Source: JBOHHM01 sp050725495 (GTDB lineage Bacteria > Pseudomonadota > Gammaproteobacteria > Burkholderiales > Burkholderiaceae_C). From it: a DNA stretch of 5,499 nt. Shown piece by piece: positions 1 to 5,499 of this stretch. The notes beneath the pieces are model-generated. The model did not search any database. It was not told where the DNA came from and saw nothing but the letters and a program-made list of their open reading frames with translations. Made by a program: the position numbers and the translations under genes. The stretch covers positions 1 through 5,499 of the forward strand of contig JBOHHM010000240.1 of assembly GCA_050725495.1 (NCBI GenBank), read 5' to 3'. Positions within the stretch are counted from its first letter, which is position 1. Each line of letters begins with the position of its first letter.

Positions 1-624
1 GAGGAAGTAACCGAAATGCAGCGCTCGGTCAAGGGCGAGGTGATTTCTTCGACCTTCGATGAGCCCGCCGCACGCCACGTGCATGTGGCCGAAATGGTGA
101 TCGAGCGCGCCAAGCGCCTGGTCGAGCACAAGAAGGACGTGGTGATCCTGCTCGACTCGATCACCCGCCTGGCGCGCGCCTACAACAACGTGGTGCCCTC
201 CAGCGGCAAGGTCCTGACCGGCGGTGTCGACGCCAACGCCCTGCACCGCCCGAAGCGCTTCTTCGGCGCCGCGCGCAACATCGAGCAGGGCGGCTCGCTT
301 TCGATCATCGCGACGGCCCTCATCGACACCGGCAGCCGCATGGACGAAGTGATCTTCGAAGAGTTCAAGGGCACGGGCAACTCCGAAATCCACCTGGACC
401 GCCGCCTTTACGAAAAGCGCGTGTTCCCCGCGATCCAGCTCAACCGCAGCGGCACGCGCCGCGAAGAGCTGCTGCTGGCGCCCGAGATCCTGCAGAAAAC
501 CCGCATCCTGCGCCAGTTCCTCTACAACATGGACGAGATCGAGTCCATGGAGTTGATGCTCAAGAACATGAAGGCCACCAAGACCAATGTGGACTTCTTC
601 GACATGATGCGCCGCGGCGGCTGA
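1..624 (+). CDS. rho: Transcription termination factor Rho, C-terminal half (5' end cut by window edge)
   Basis: Rho is a hexameric RNA-dependent ATPase and helicase that ends transcription of untranslated RNA in the cytoplasm. The reading frame is already open at base 1, so ATG 16 is an internal methionine, not the start. The 207 residues align without gaps, from memory, to E. coli Rho from about residue 214 to the end, giving an expected full length near 420. Landmarks fall at the right spacing. The Walker B aspartate is window residue 52 (in LLDSITRLARAY, E. coli D265). The Q-loop lysine is residue 70 (K283). The R-loop DTGSRM is residues 109-114, with Arg where E. coli has K326. Arginines 140 and 153 match R353 and the arginine finger R366. 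The RNA-binding N-domain, the Walker A motif and the catalytic glutamate (E211) lie outside the window. The gene ends at TGA 622-624 and converges with the next gene. Nothing suggests it is broken. Confidence 0.98.
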   Translation, partial: EEVTEMQRSVKGEVISSTFDEPAARHVHVAEMVIERAKRLVEHKKDVVILLDSITRLARAYNNVVPSSGKVLTGGVDANALHRPKRFFGAARNIEQGGSLSIIATALIDTGSRMDEVIFEEFKGTGNSEIHLDRRLYEKRVFPAIQLNRSGTRREELLLAPEILQKTRILRQFLYNMDEIESMELMLKNMKATKTNVDFFDMMRRGG

Positions 625-659
625 GCGCCTGCCACAAGGCCCCGGGCCAAGCCCTGTTT

Positions 660-687
660 CGCCCTGAGCCCGCGCGGGTTCAGGGCG
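660..687. terminator. GC-rich hairpin between convergent genes, possible bidirectional terminator
   Basis: Bases 660-667 (CGCCCTGA) pair perfectly with 680-687 (TCAGGGCG). The stem continues through a G-T pair and CCC/GGG, giving about 12 pairs around a 4-base loop. It lies 35 bp after the rho stop and 23 bp before the end of the oppositely oriented oxidoreductase, where a shared terminator is expected. The weakness is the tail: the + strand has only AATGTCTTT and the - strand has no T run. Termination is therefore inferred from position and stem strength. It could instead be an RNA 3'-end stabilising structure. Confidence 0.5.
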
Positions 688-710
688 AATGTCTTTGGGG
701 GCTCAAATGG

Positions 711-1802
711 TCAGCGCAATGGCAAGACAGGCAGCTCACGCCGCTGGGCTGCACTCTGGCGACCCATTTCCAGCAAGGCCATCACCTGCGCCGCATCTTC
801 GGCCGTCACCGGATTCGCGCCCCCGCTGCGCAGCGCGTCGCGCACAGCCGCGTAATACGCCAGGTAATTGCCGGCCTCGGTCGGCCACTCGCGTGTCTGT
901 GCGGCGAGGCCATCGTCCGCGTAGAGGGTGAGTTGGCCGTCGCGACTGTCAACACCCCAATCGCCCAGGGCCTCAAGGCGCGGGCGGGCGCCGGCCCTGA
1001 GCGCCGCTTCCTGCGGGTCCTCCCCGTGCTTGACATAGCTGCCGCGCGTGCCATGCACGAGAAAGCGTGGTGCGGAATGCGCCGCCAGCGCAGTGGCATG
1101 CAGGATCACGCGCAAGCCGGCGTGGGGGCCTTGCTCGTAGCGCAGCTGGGCGTGGAAGTAGTCCTCGGTCTGGGCCCGGTCACGCAGCGCGGCCAGGTCC
1201 AGCGTCAGCCCTTGCGGCAGGCCGAAGAGCTGCAAGGCCTGGTCGACCAGGTGCGAGCCCAGATCGAGCCACAGACCGCCGCCGGCGCCGGCCTGCTCGC
1301 GCCAGCGGTCGCGCACCTGCGGGCGGTAACGGTCGAAGTGCGACTCAAAAAATACCAGGCGGCCCAGTTCGCCGCTGGCCAGCAGACGGTGCAGAGTCAG
1401 GAAATCCGCGTCAAAACGCCGGTTGTGGTAGACCGAGAGCAGCCGCTGCCGCTCGTTGGCCAGCGCAGCCAGCTCGCGCGCCTGCGCCAGGGTGACGGTA
1501 AAGGGCTTGTCCACCACCACATGCTTGCCGGCCGACAAGGCCGCGCGCGCCAGCGGATAGTGGCTCTCGTTGGGCGTGGCAATCACCACCAGATCGATGT
1601 CGGCCCGCGCCAGCAAGGCCTCGGGGCTGGCCTCCACAGCCACGCCCGGCCAGTCGGCCAGCACCTTGGCCGGGTTGGAGCTGGCCACGGCCGTCAGCTC
1701 CAGAGCGCCGGCGCCGGCCAGTACGGGGGCATGAAAAGTCTGTCCGGCAAAACCGTAGCCCAACAGGCCGACTCTCACGGGTTGATCGTTCATCGCAGGC
1801 AT
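711..1802 (-). CDS. Gfo/Idh/MocA-family NAD(P)-dependent oxidoreductase, YdgJ/IolW-like
   Basis: The protein has 363 residues, a normal family length (E. coli YdgJ is about 346). The N-terminal Rossmann domain opens with the dinucleotide-binding loop GYGFAG (residues 15-20). The family EKP motif appears as DKP at 98-100, whose lysine 99 is expected to be catalytic. The C-terminal alpha/beta domain contains the motif GGGLWLDLGSHLVDQA (174-189), with the catalytic Asp 180 and His 184. Further stretches such as HNRRFD, FESHFDRYRPQVRDRWREQ and GSYVKHGEDPQE closely resemble YdgJ as I remember it. Relatives such as B. subtilis IolW oxidise scyllo-inositol with NADP+, but the substrate here cannot be read from the sequence; a sugar or cyclitol is likely. 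ATG 1802 (MPAMNDQ) and ATG 1793 (MNDQ) are both possible starts, and neither has a convincing Shine-Dalgarno. It is convergent with rho and divergent from rpmE2, so it is probably a single-gene transcript. I saw no convincing promoter for it. Confidence 0.93.
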   Translation of the reverse strand: MPAMNDQPVRVGLLGYGFAGQTFHAPVLAGAGALELTAVASSNPAKVLADWPGVAVEASPEALLARADIDLVVIATPNESHYPLARAALSAGKHVVVDKPFTVTLAQARELAALANERQRLLSVYHNRRFDADFLTLHRLLASGELGRLVFFESHFDRYRPQVRDRWREQAGAGGGLWLDLGSHLVDQALQLFGLPQGLTLDLAALRDRAQTEDYFHAQLRYEQGPHAGLRVILHATALAAHSAPRFLVHGTRGSYVKHGEDPQEAALRAGARPRLEALGDWGVDSRDGQLTLYADDGLAAQTREWPTEAGNYLAYYAAVRDALRSGGANPVTAEDAAQVMALLEMGRQSAAQRRELPVLPLR

Positions 1803-1876
1803 TTCGTTTTGTCAGTTGGAGGTTTGGGGATTGTGGCAGCACGCCGCCAGCGGGCTGCAGGCAGGTCCCGCGTTTA

Positions 1877-1885
1877 TGCGATAAT
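1877..1885 (+). promoter_or_regulatory. Probable extended -10 promoter for rpmE2
   Basis: The sequence TGCGATAAT fits the extended -10 pattern TGn plus a TATAAT-like hexamer (GATAAT, 1880-1885), matching 5 of 6 bases. No good -35 box is present 16-18 bp upstream (around 1856-1863), which suits an extended -10 promoter. Transcription would begin near 1891-1893, giving a leader of about 88 nt before the rpmE2 ATG at 1980 that contains both hairpins described below. The same bases form a small dyad (TTAT-gcg-ATAA, 1874-1884), discussed as a possible operator. The start site is inferred, not shown. Confidence 0.55.
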
Positions 1886-1920
1886 GGAAAGCTTCTCGGA
1901 AAGTGTCCTGCAATTTGATG

Positions 1921-1962
1921 CGTGCAAGTGGTTTGCACGGGGTTGCGGATGGCTCCCGCAAC
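1921..1962 (+). promoter_or_regulatory. Two adjacent perfect hairpins in the rpmE2 5' leader (candidate r-protein leader element)
   Basis: Hairpin 1 pairs CGTGCAA (1921-1927) with TTGCACG (1933-1939) around a 5-base loop, GTGGT. Two bases later, hairpin 2 pairs GTTGCGG (1942-1948) with CCGCAAC (1956-1962) around a 7-base loop, ATGGCTC; a G-T pair at 1941/1963 can extend it. The second stem ends 6 nt before the Shine-Dalgarno (1969-1973) and 17 nt before the start codon. Ribosomal protein genes often carry leader structures that the encoded protein binds to repress its own translation, and such a role is plausible here. Neither stem covers the Shine-Dalgarno as drawn. No T run follows either stem, so an ordinary terminator is unlikely. 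Confidence 0.5.
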
Positions 1963-1968
1963 TGCGTC

Positions 1969-1973
1969 AAGGA
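1969..1973 (+). promoter_or_regulatory. Ribosome binding site of rpmE2
   Basis: AAGGA lies 6 bases before ATG 1980. It fixes the rpmE2 start, because the same frame stays open for about 350 codons upstream only as the antisense shadow of the oxidoreductase. Confidence 0.85.
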
Positions 1974-1979
1974 AAGATC

Positions 1980-2237
1980 ATGAAAGAAGGCATTCACCCC
2001 AACTACCGCGAAGTCCTGTTCGTGGACCTGTCCAACGGTTTCAAGTTCGTCACCCGCTCCTGCGTGAACACCAAGGAAATGGGCACGACCGATGACGGCC
2101 GTGAACTGCCGCTGTTCAAGCTCGATACCTCCAGCGAGTCCCACCCCTTCTACACCGGCACGCAAAAATCCGTGGACAACATGGGCGGTCGTGTCGAGAA
2201 GTTCCGCAACCGCTTCGGCAAGACTGCAGCCAAGTAA
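1980..2237 (+). CDS. rpmE2: 50S ribosomal protein L31 type B (zinc-independent)
   Basis: The protein has 85 residues, as expected for type B L31 (E. coli YkgM is about 87). It is a small component of the large ribosomal subunit near the bridge to the 30S head. Family signatures are visible: MKEGIHPNYREV at the N-terminus, SSESHPFYTGTQK (residues 51-63), and the basic tail RVEKFRNRFGK. There is a single cysteine (residue 29), so the four-cysteine zinc site of the zinc-binding L31 form is absent. The start is set by the AAGGA Shine-Dalgarno and by homologue length. In betaproteobacteria this gene is often near rho; here the antisense oxidoreductase separates the two. A strong terminator follows at once, so it is probably a single-gene transcript with its own promoter and structured leader. 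Confidence 0.97.
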   Translation: MKEGIHPNYREVLFVDLSNGFKFVTRSCVNTKEMGTTDDGRELPLFKLDTSSESHPFYTGTQKSVDNMGGRVEKFRNRFGKTAAK

Positions 2238-2255
2238 GGTACCGCTTACCTGCAC

Positions 2256-2289
2256 AAGGGCAGCCGGTTTACCGCGCTGCCCTTTTTTT
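2256..2289 (+). terminator. Intrinsic terminator after rpmE2
   Basis: GGGCAGC (2258-2264) pairs perfectly with GCTGCCC (2276-2282). Inner CGG/CCG pairing (2265-2267 with 2272-2274) can tighten the loop, and AA 2256-2257 can pair with the first Ts. Seven consecutive T residues (2283-2289) follow directly. It starts 19 bp after the rpmE2 stop and ends about 30 bp before the next gene, so it should insulate the downstream membrane-protein genes from rpmE2 transcription. Confidence 0.95.
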
Positions 2290-2320
2290 CAGCTCCGAGC
2301 CTGCCCGCCACACAAGCAGA

Positions 2321-4021
2321 GTGAATCCACCGACGCCCGCCATCGTTGCTCAAAGCGCCGTGCGCCGCCTGCCGCGCCTGGCCCTCCTGCTGTTCTGCAT
2401 GGCTTATGTCCTGCCCGGCTTCATTGGCCGCGAGCCCTGGAAGAGCGACGACATGACGGCCTTCGGCTACATGCTGGCGCTGGCACGCGGTACGACCGAC
2501 TGGCTCAACCCGCTGCTGGTCGGGCTGCCACCCGACATGGACGGCCTGCTAACCTACTGGCTGGGAGCCTGGGCCCTGAAGCTGGCCCCGGCCTGGATCT
2601 CCCCCGATTTCGCGGCCCGTATTCCTTTTGGCTTGTTGTTGGCCCTGACGCTGACCGCGACCTGGTATGCCGTCTATTACCTCGCGCGCAGTCCCCGGGC
2701 CCAGCCTGTGGCGTTTGCCTTTGGCGGTGAGGCCCAGCCCGCCGACTATGCCCGGGCCATGGCCGACGGCGCACTGCTGGCGCTGATTGCCTGCCTCGGT
2801 CTGGCCCAGCTGTCGCATGAAACCTCGGCTTATCTGACCCAGCTGTGCTTCACGACACTGAGCTTCTATGCCGTGGCAGCGGCACCCTACCGTACTGTGA
2901 CGCCAGCGCTCGGCCTGCTCGCGGGAATGGCCGGACTGGTGTTGAGTGGCGCCCCTTCCATGGCCGTTCTTTTCGGTGCCGGAAGCCTCTTGCTTTGCCT
3001 GCTCGACCAGGATCCAGATGAAGCCGCCCAAGCCCGAAGCGCGCGCTGGGCATGGTGCATTGCCTTCATGACCGTGCTCGCTGCCGTCCTGGCGTTGCTG
3101 CTGGACCTGTGGCGCTGGCGCATTGCGCTGCCCCAGGGCGACTGGAAAGAGTGGCGCAGCCTGGGCCGCCTGCTGCTCTGGTTCACCTGGCCTGCCTGGC
3201 CGCTGGCCCTGTGGACCTTGTGGCGCTGGCGCAAGCAATGGTTGAGCCGCAATCTCAGTCGTCACCTGACATTGCCGCTGTGGTTTGTCGCCGTGACCGT
3301 GAGCGCCACCTTGCTCACGCATCCGGCCGACCGCGCCCTGCTGCTGGGACTGCCGGCGTTGGCGACCTTGGCCGCCTTCGCCCTACCCACACTCAGCCGC
3401 AGCGTCGCCGCGCTGATCGACTGGTTCACCCTGCTGTTCTTCACGGGCTCGGCCATCATCATCTGGGTGGTCTGGATTGCGATGCAAACCGGTTTCCCCA
3501 GACAGCCTGCCGCGAACGTGGCGAAGCTCGTCCCCGGGTTTGAGCCCAGCTTCTCGCCGACGGCGTTTGCCGCCGCCCTGACGGCCACGCTGGTCTGGGC
3601 CTGGCTGGTCAAGTGGCGCGCCGGTCGGCACCGTGCCGCCATCTGGAAGAGCCTGGTGCTGCCCGCCGGCGGCGCAGCGCTGTGCTGGCTGTTGTTGATG
3701 AGCCTGTGGTTGCCTCTGCTGGATTTCGCCCGCAGCTACGCGCCTTTGGCCCAGAGGGTCTCCAGCATCGTCAACCAGCCCGAGTGCGTCGAAGTCTATG
3801 GCTTGAGCCGCGGCCAGATTGCAGCCTTTCAGTACCACGCCCGGCTCCATCTCAAGCCGGCGGCGGTGCAGGCGCAATGCCCGTGGCTGCTGGTCGATGT
3901 TGACGCGCGCAGCACCCTGCAAAAGTCCGTGAACCTCAGGCAGTGGTCACTGCATTCCGCTTTCCGCCGACCCACGGACAAGAACGAAAATGTGCTGCTG
4001 TTTGCGCGCACGACGAAATAA
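2321..4021 (+). CDS. Polytopic inner-membrane protein, probable GT-C (ArnT/PMT-like, family 39) glycosyltransferase
   Basis: The protein has 566 residues and about 12-13 hydrophobic segments (for example near residues 18-35, 101-121, 148-165, 243-264, 283-302, 366-387, 411-430 and 447-466). A hydrophilic tail of about 95 residues (470-566) contains two cysteines (489 and 520). The first helix is followed by a large loop, GREPWKSDDMTAFGY (36-50), with an acidic pair at 43-44. In GT-C transferases such as ArnT, an acidic residue in this first periplasmic loop is catalytic. The later stretch DGLLTYWLGAWALKL (74-88) resembles the PMT/ArnT motif usually written KPPLYYWL. These enzymes move a sugar from a polyprenyl-phosphate donor to lipid A, protein or a glycan at the periplasmic face; the acceptor here is unknown. 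GTG 2321 has only a weak purine stretch (AGCAGA) before it. ATG 2399 would remove most of the first helix and is less likely. The MATE gene starts right after its stop, which suggests one operon. Confidence 0.7.
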   Translation: MNPPTPAIVAQSAVRRLPRLALLLFCMAYVLPGFIGREPWKSDDMTAFGYMLALARGTTDWLNPLLVGLPPDMDGLLTYWLGAWALKLAPAWISPDFAARIPFGLLLALTLTATWYAVYYLARSPRAQPVAFAFGGEAQPADYARAMADGALLALIACLGLAQLSHETSAYLTQLCFTTLSFYAVAAAPYRTVTPALGLLAGMAGLVLSGAPSMAVLFGAGSLLLCLLDQDPDEAAQARSARWAWCIAFMTVLAAVLALLLDLWRWRIALPQGDWKEWRSLGRLLLWFTWPAWPLALWTLWRWRKQWLSRNLSRHLTLPLWFVAVTVSATLLTHPADRALLLGLPALATLAAFALPTLSRSVAALIDWFTLLFFTGSAIIIWVVWIAMQTGFPRQPAANVAKLVPGFEPSFSPTAFAAALTATLVWAWLVKWRAGRHRAAIWKSLVLPAGGAALCWLLLMSLWLPLLDFARSYAPLAQRVSSIVNQPECVEVYGLSRGQIAAFQYHARLHLKPAAVQAQCPWLLVDVDARSTLQKSVNLRQWSLHSAFRRPTDKNENVLLFARTTK

Positions 4022-5499
4022 GTGTCCGAGCTGAAAACCATTGCGCGCCATGCCGCCACCGTGCTGGTGGGCCAATTGGCCGTCATGGCCTTCGGCGTGA
4101 CCGACACCATCGTGGCGGGACGCTATTCCGAGGCCTCGCTGGCGGCCTTGTCGATCGGCTCAGCCATTTTCATCAGTGTTTTTGTGGCCTTGATGGGCGT
4201 GATGCAGGCTCTGCTGCCCGTCTGGGCCCAGCAGCATGGCGCGCGGCGCCATGCTGAGGTGGGCCGCTCCATGCGGCAGGCCCTGTACCTGTGCATCATC
4301 ACGATCCTGATCGGCTCGATGGCGCTGCTGTTTCCGGGGCCGCTGCTGCGCTGGACAGAAGTACCCGCCTCGCTGCAAGGCGAAGTCGAGCACTACCTGG
4401 CCGTGCTGGCCCTGGCCCTGCCGCCCGCCCTGCTGTTTCGCATGTACAGCACGCTCAACCAGAGCCTTGGCAGGCCGGTGCTGGTGACCTGGCTGCAAAT
4501 CGGGTCACTGTTCATCAAGATCCCGCTGTCCATCTGGTTTGCTTTTGGCGGCCTGGGCCTGGAGCCCCAGGGCGCAGTCGGCTGCGCCTGGGCCACCCTG
4601 GTCTTGAACTACGCCATGCTGGCTCTGGCGCTGTGGATGCTGCGCACGCAGGAGCTCTACCACCCCTATCGCATCTGGCGTCGGCCGGAGCGGCCCGACT
4701 GGCGACAGATTGGCGAGTTTGCCCGCCTGGGCTTGCCTGGCGGCTTGGCCGTGATGGTGGAAGTCACATCGTTCACCCTGATGGCTCTGTTCATCGCGCG
4801 CCAGGGCGCGGTCGCCTCGGCCAGTCACCAGATTGCCTCCAATCTGACGGCCGTGCTTTACATGGTGCCGCTGTCGATTGCGATTGCCACCAGCGCCCGC
4901 GTGAGCTACTGGCTGGGCGCGGGCGAGCCGCGCCGCGCGGGGGCTGCGATTCGCGCAGGCTTCGGGCTGGCGGCACTCATGGCCCTGACGCTGGCAGCGA
5001 GCCTGCTGATGGCCAGAGAAGCGCTCGCCGCCGTCTACGCGCGCAATCCTGCGGTGATTGCGCTGGCGAGCAGCCTGCTGCTATGGGTCGGGGCCTACCA
5101 CCTCGCCGACTCGATGCAGGCGCTTTGCGTGTTCGTGCTGCGCTGCTACCGCGTCACAGTCGCACCGCTGCTGGTGACCTGGCTGCAAATCGGGTCGCTG
5201 TTCATCAAGATCCCGCTGTCCATCTGGTTTGCTTTTGGCGGCCTGGGCCTGGAGCCCCAGGGTGCAGTCGGCTGCGCCTGGGCCACCCTGGTCGTGAACT
5301 ACGCCATGCTGGGCTTGGCGCTGTGGATGCTGCGCACACAGGAGCTCTACCAAGCCTATCGCATTTGGCAGCCGCTGGAGCGCCCCGACTGGCGACAGAT
5401 TGGCGAGTTTGCCCGCCTGGGCTTGCCTGGCGGCTTGGCCGTGATGGTGGAAGTCACATCGTTCACCCTGATGGCTCTGTTCATCGCGCGCCAGGGCGC
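4022..5499 (+). CDS. MATE-family multidrug/Na+ (or H+) antiporter with an internal duplicated segment, 3' end beyond window
   Basis: GTG 4022 directly abuts the preceding TAA (4019-4021) with no Shine-Dalgarno, implying translational coupling. The first later in-frame ATG (4085) would delete helix 1. The frame is open for 492 codons without a stop. Residues 1-380 read as helices 1-10 of a NorM-like MATE exporter of the inner membrane. The expected cation-coupling acidic residues are present: D28 in helix 1 (VTDTIVAG), E247 in helix 7 (MVEVTSF) and D363 in helix 10 (LADSMQ), matching D36, E255 and D371 of Vibrio NorM as I recall. Helices 11-12 should follow residue 380. Instead, residues 384-492 repeat residues 154-262 with 7 substitutions, bringing back helices 5, 6 and 7 and a second copy of the glutamate (E477). 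If the unit continues, the product would be roughly 690 residues with about 18 helices rather than about 450-460 with 12. Substrate is unknown. The family call is firm; the intact gene structure is not. Confidence 0.88.
   Translation, partial: MSELKTIARHAATVLVGQLAVMAFGVTDTIVAGRYSEASLAALSIGSAIFISVFVALMGVMQALLPVWAQQHGARRHAEVGRSMRQALYLCIITILIGSMALLFPGPLLRWTEVPASLQGEVEHYLAVLALALPPALLFRMYSTLNQSLGRPVLVTWLQIGSLFIKIPLSIWFAFGGLGLEPQGAVGCAWATLVLNYAMLALALWMLRTQELYHPYRIWRRPERPDWRQIGEFARLGLPGGLAVMVEVTSFTLMALFIARQGAVASASHQIASNLTAVLYMVPLSIAIATSARVSYWLGAGEPRRAGAAIRAGFGLAALMALTLAASLLMAREALAAVYARNPAVIALASSLLLWVGAYHLADSMQALCVFVLRCYRVTVAPLLVTWLQIGSLFIKIPLSIWFAFGGLGLEPQGAVGCAWATLVVNYAMLGLALWMLRTQELYQAYRIWQPLERPDWRQIGEFARLGLPGGLAVMVEVTSFTLMALFIARQG
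4481..4809 (+). repeat. Direct repeat, copy 1, inside the MATE gene
   Basis: This segment encodes residues 154-262 (helices 5-7 of the transporter) in the position expected for a normal MATE protein. It matches copy 2 at a constant offset of 690 bp with 15 mismatches in 329 bases and no gaps. Thirteen of the mismatches fall between 4604 and 4693, which encodes the end of helix 6 and the cytoplasmic linker. The first 26 bases and the last 116 (4694-4809) are identical between copies. Similarity fades upstream of about 4475. With the unique stretch 4810-5170 it forms the presumed 690-bp duplication unit. Confidence 0.97.
5171..5499 (+). repeat. Direct repeat, copy 2, in frame in the MATE gene, reaching the window end
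   Basis: This copy encodes residues 384-492, in the same frame as copy 1. The left junction is sharp: upstream (CYRVTVAP) is helix 10/loop sequence, and LLVTWLQIGSLF then restarts the helix 5 sequence. A short shared stretch, CCG-n-TGCTGGTG, marks the junction. Compared with copy 1 there are 7 amino acid changes (L>V, A>G, H>Q, P>A, R>Q, R>P, P>L) and 6 synonymous codon changes, so the two copies are not a simple re-reading of the same DNA. The right boundary is unknown because the window ends while the two copies are still identical. Confidence 0.97.

Noticed and set aside
16..18. ATG 16 as the start of rho.
   Set aside because: The upstream codons (EEVTE) are also conserved Rho sequence, and the first half of the protein is missing only because of the window edge.
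639..649. Palindrome GGCCCCGGGCC just after rho as a terminator or operator.
   Set aside because: The arms overlap with no room for a loop and there is no T run. The 660-687 hairpin is a much better candidate.
1850..1871. Possible stem GCGGG/CCCGC around CTGCAG upstream of the promoter.
   Set aside because: Only 5 bp with a 12-base loop in GC-rich DNA, and it lies upstream of the inferred transcription start. Not distinguishable from chance.
933..1979. A long + strand frame that runs in frame into rpmE2 and would give a 434-residue protein.
   Set aside because: It is the antisense shadow of the oxidoreductase in GC-rich DNA, with low-complexity Ala/Arg/Gln-rich sequence. The L31 domain starts exactly at ATG 1980 behind a good Shine-Dalgarno.
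2549..3322. Long - strand frame (257 codons) opposite the glycosyltransferase gene, and similar ones opposite the MATE gene.
   Set aside because: Gln/Gly/Arg-rich translation with no recognisable domain, fully antisense to a convincing membrane-protein gene. These are typical high-GC shadow frames. Two of the MATE antisense frames resemble each other only because of the direct repeat.
4481..5499. Repeat as an insertion sequence, CRISPR or other mobile element.
   Set aside because: The repeated DNA is coding sequence of the transporter itself, in frame. There are no inverted ends, transposase or regularly spaced short repeats.

Overview
The window is GC-rich (roughly two thirds G+C by eye). 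Its protein sequences look like a betaproteobacterium of the order Burkholderiales, most likely Comamonadaceae. The main pointers are a Rho C-terminus ending in FFDMMRRGG, a zinc-independent type B L31 gene close to rho, and the style of the membrane proteins. This placement is inferred from protein character, not from a search.

Layout, left to right: (1) the 3' half of rho (+), cut by the left edge; (2) a GC-rich hairpin between convergent genes; (3) a complete Gfo/Idh/MocA-family oxidoreductase (-) very similar to E. coli YdgJ; (4) a 177-bp divergent control region with an extended -10 promoter, two perfect tandem hairpins and a clear ribosome binding site; (5) rpmE2 (+), encoding ribosomal protein L31 type B, followed by a strong intrinsic terminator; (6) a 566-residue polytopic membrane protein of the GT-C/ArnT-like glycosyltransferase type (+); (7) immediately after its stop codon, a MATE-family exporter gene (+) starting at GTG 4022 and running off the right edge. 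No gene-free stretch exceeds 300 bases.

The rho and rpmE2 parts belong to transcription termination and the ribosome. The oxidoreductase is an independent metabolic gene inserted in the opposite orientation. The two membrane-protein genes look like a separate translationally coupled pair downstream of the rpmE2 terminator.

The main surprise is inside the MATE gene. A 329-bp segment (4481-4809) recurs at 5171-5499 with an offset of exactly 690 bp (230 codons, in frame) and 314 of 329 bases identical. The second copy sits where the last two helices of a 12-helix MATE should begin, so helices 5-7 appear to start again after helix 10. This would be either an enlarged MATE transporter made by a partial tandem duplication between its pseudo-symmetric halves, a recombinant of two paralogues, or an assembly or strain-mixing artefact at a contig end. 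The second-best signal is the paired-hairpin leader directly upstream of the L31 gene.
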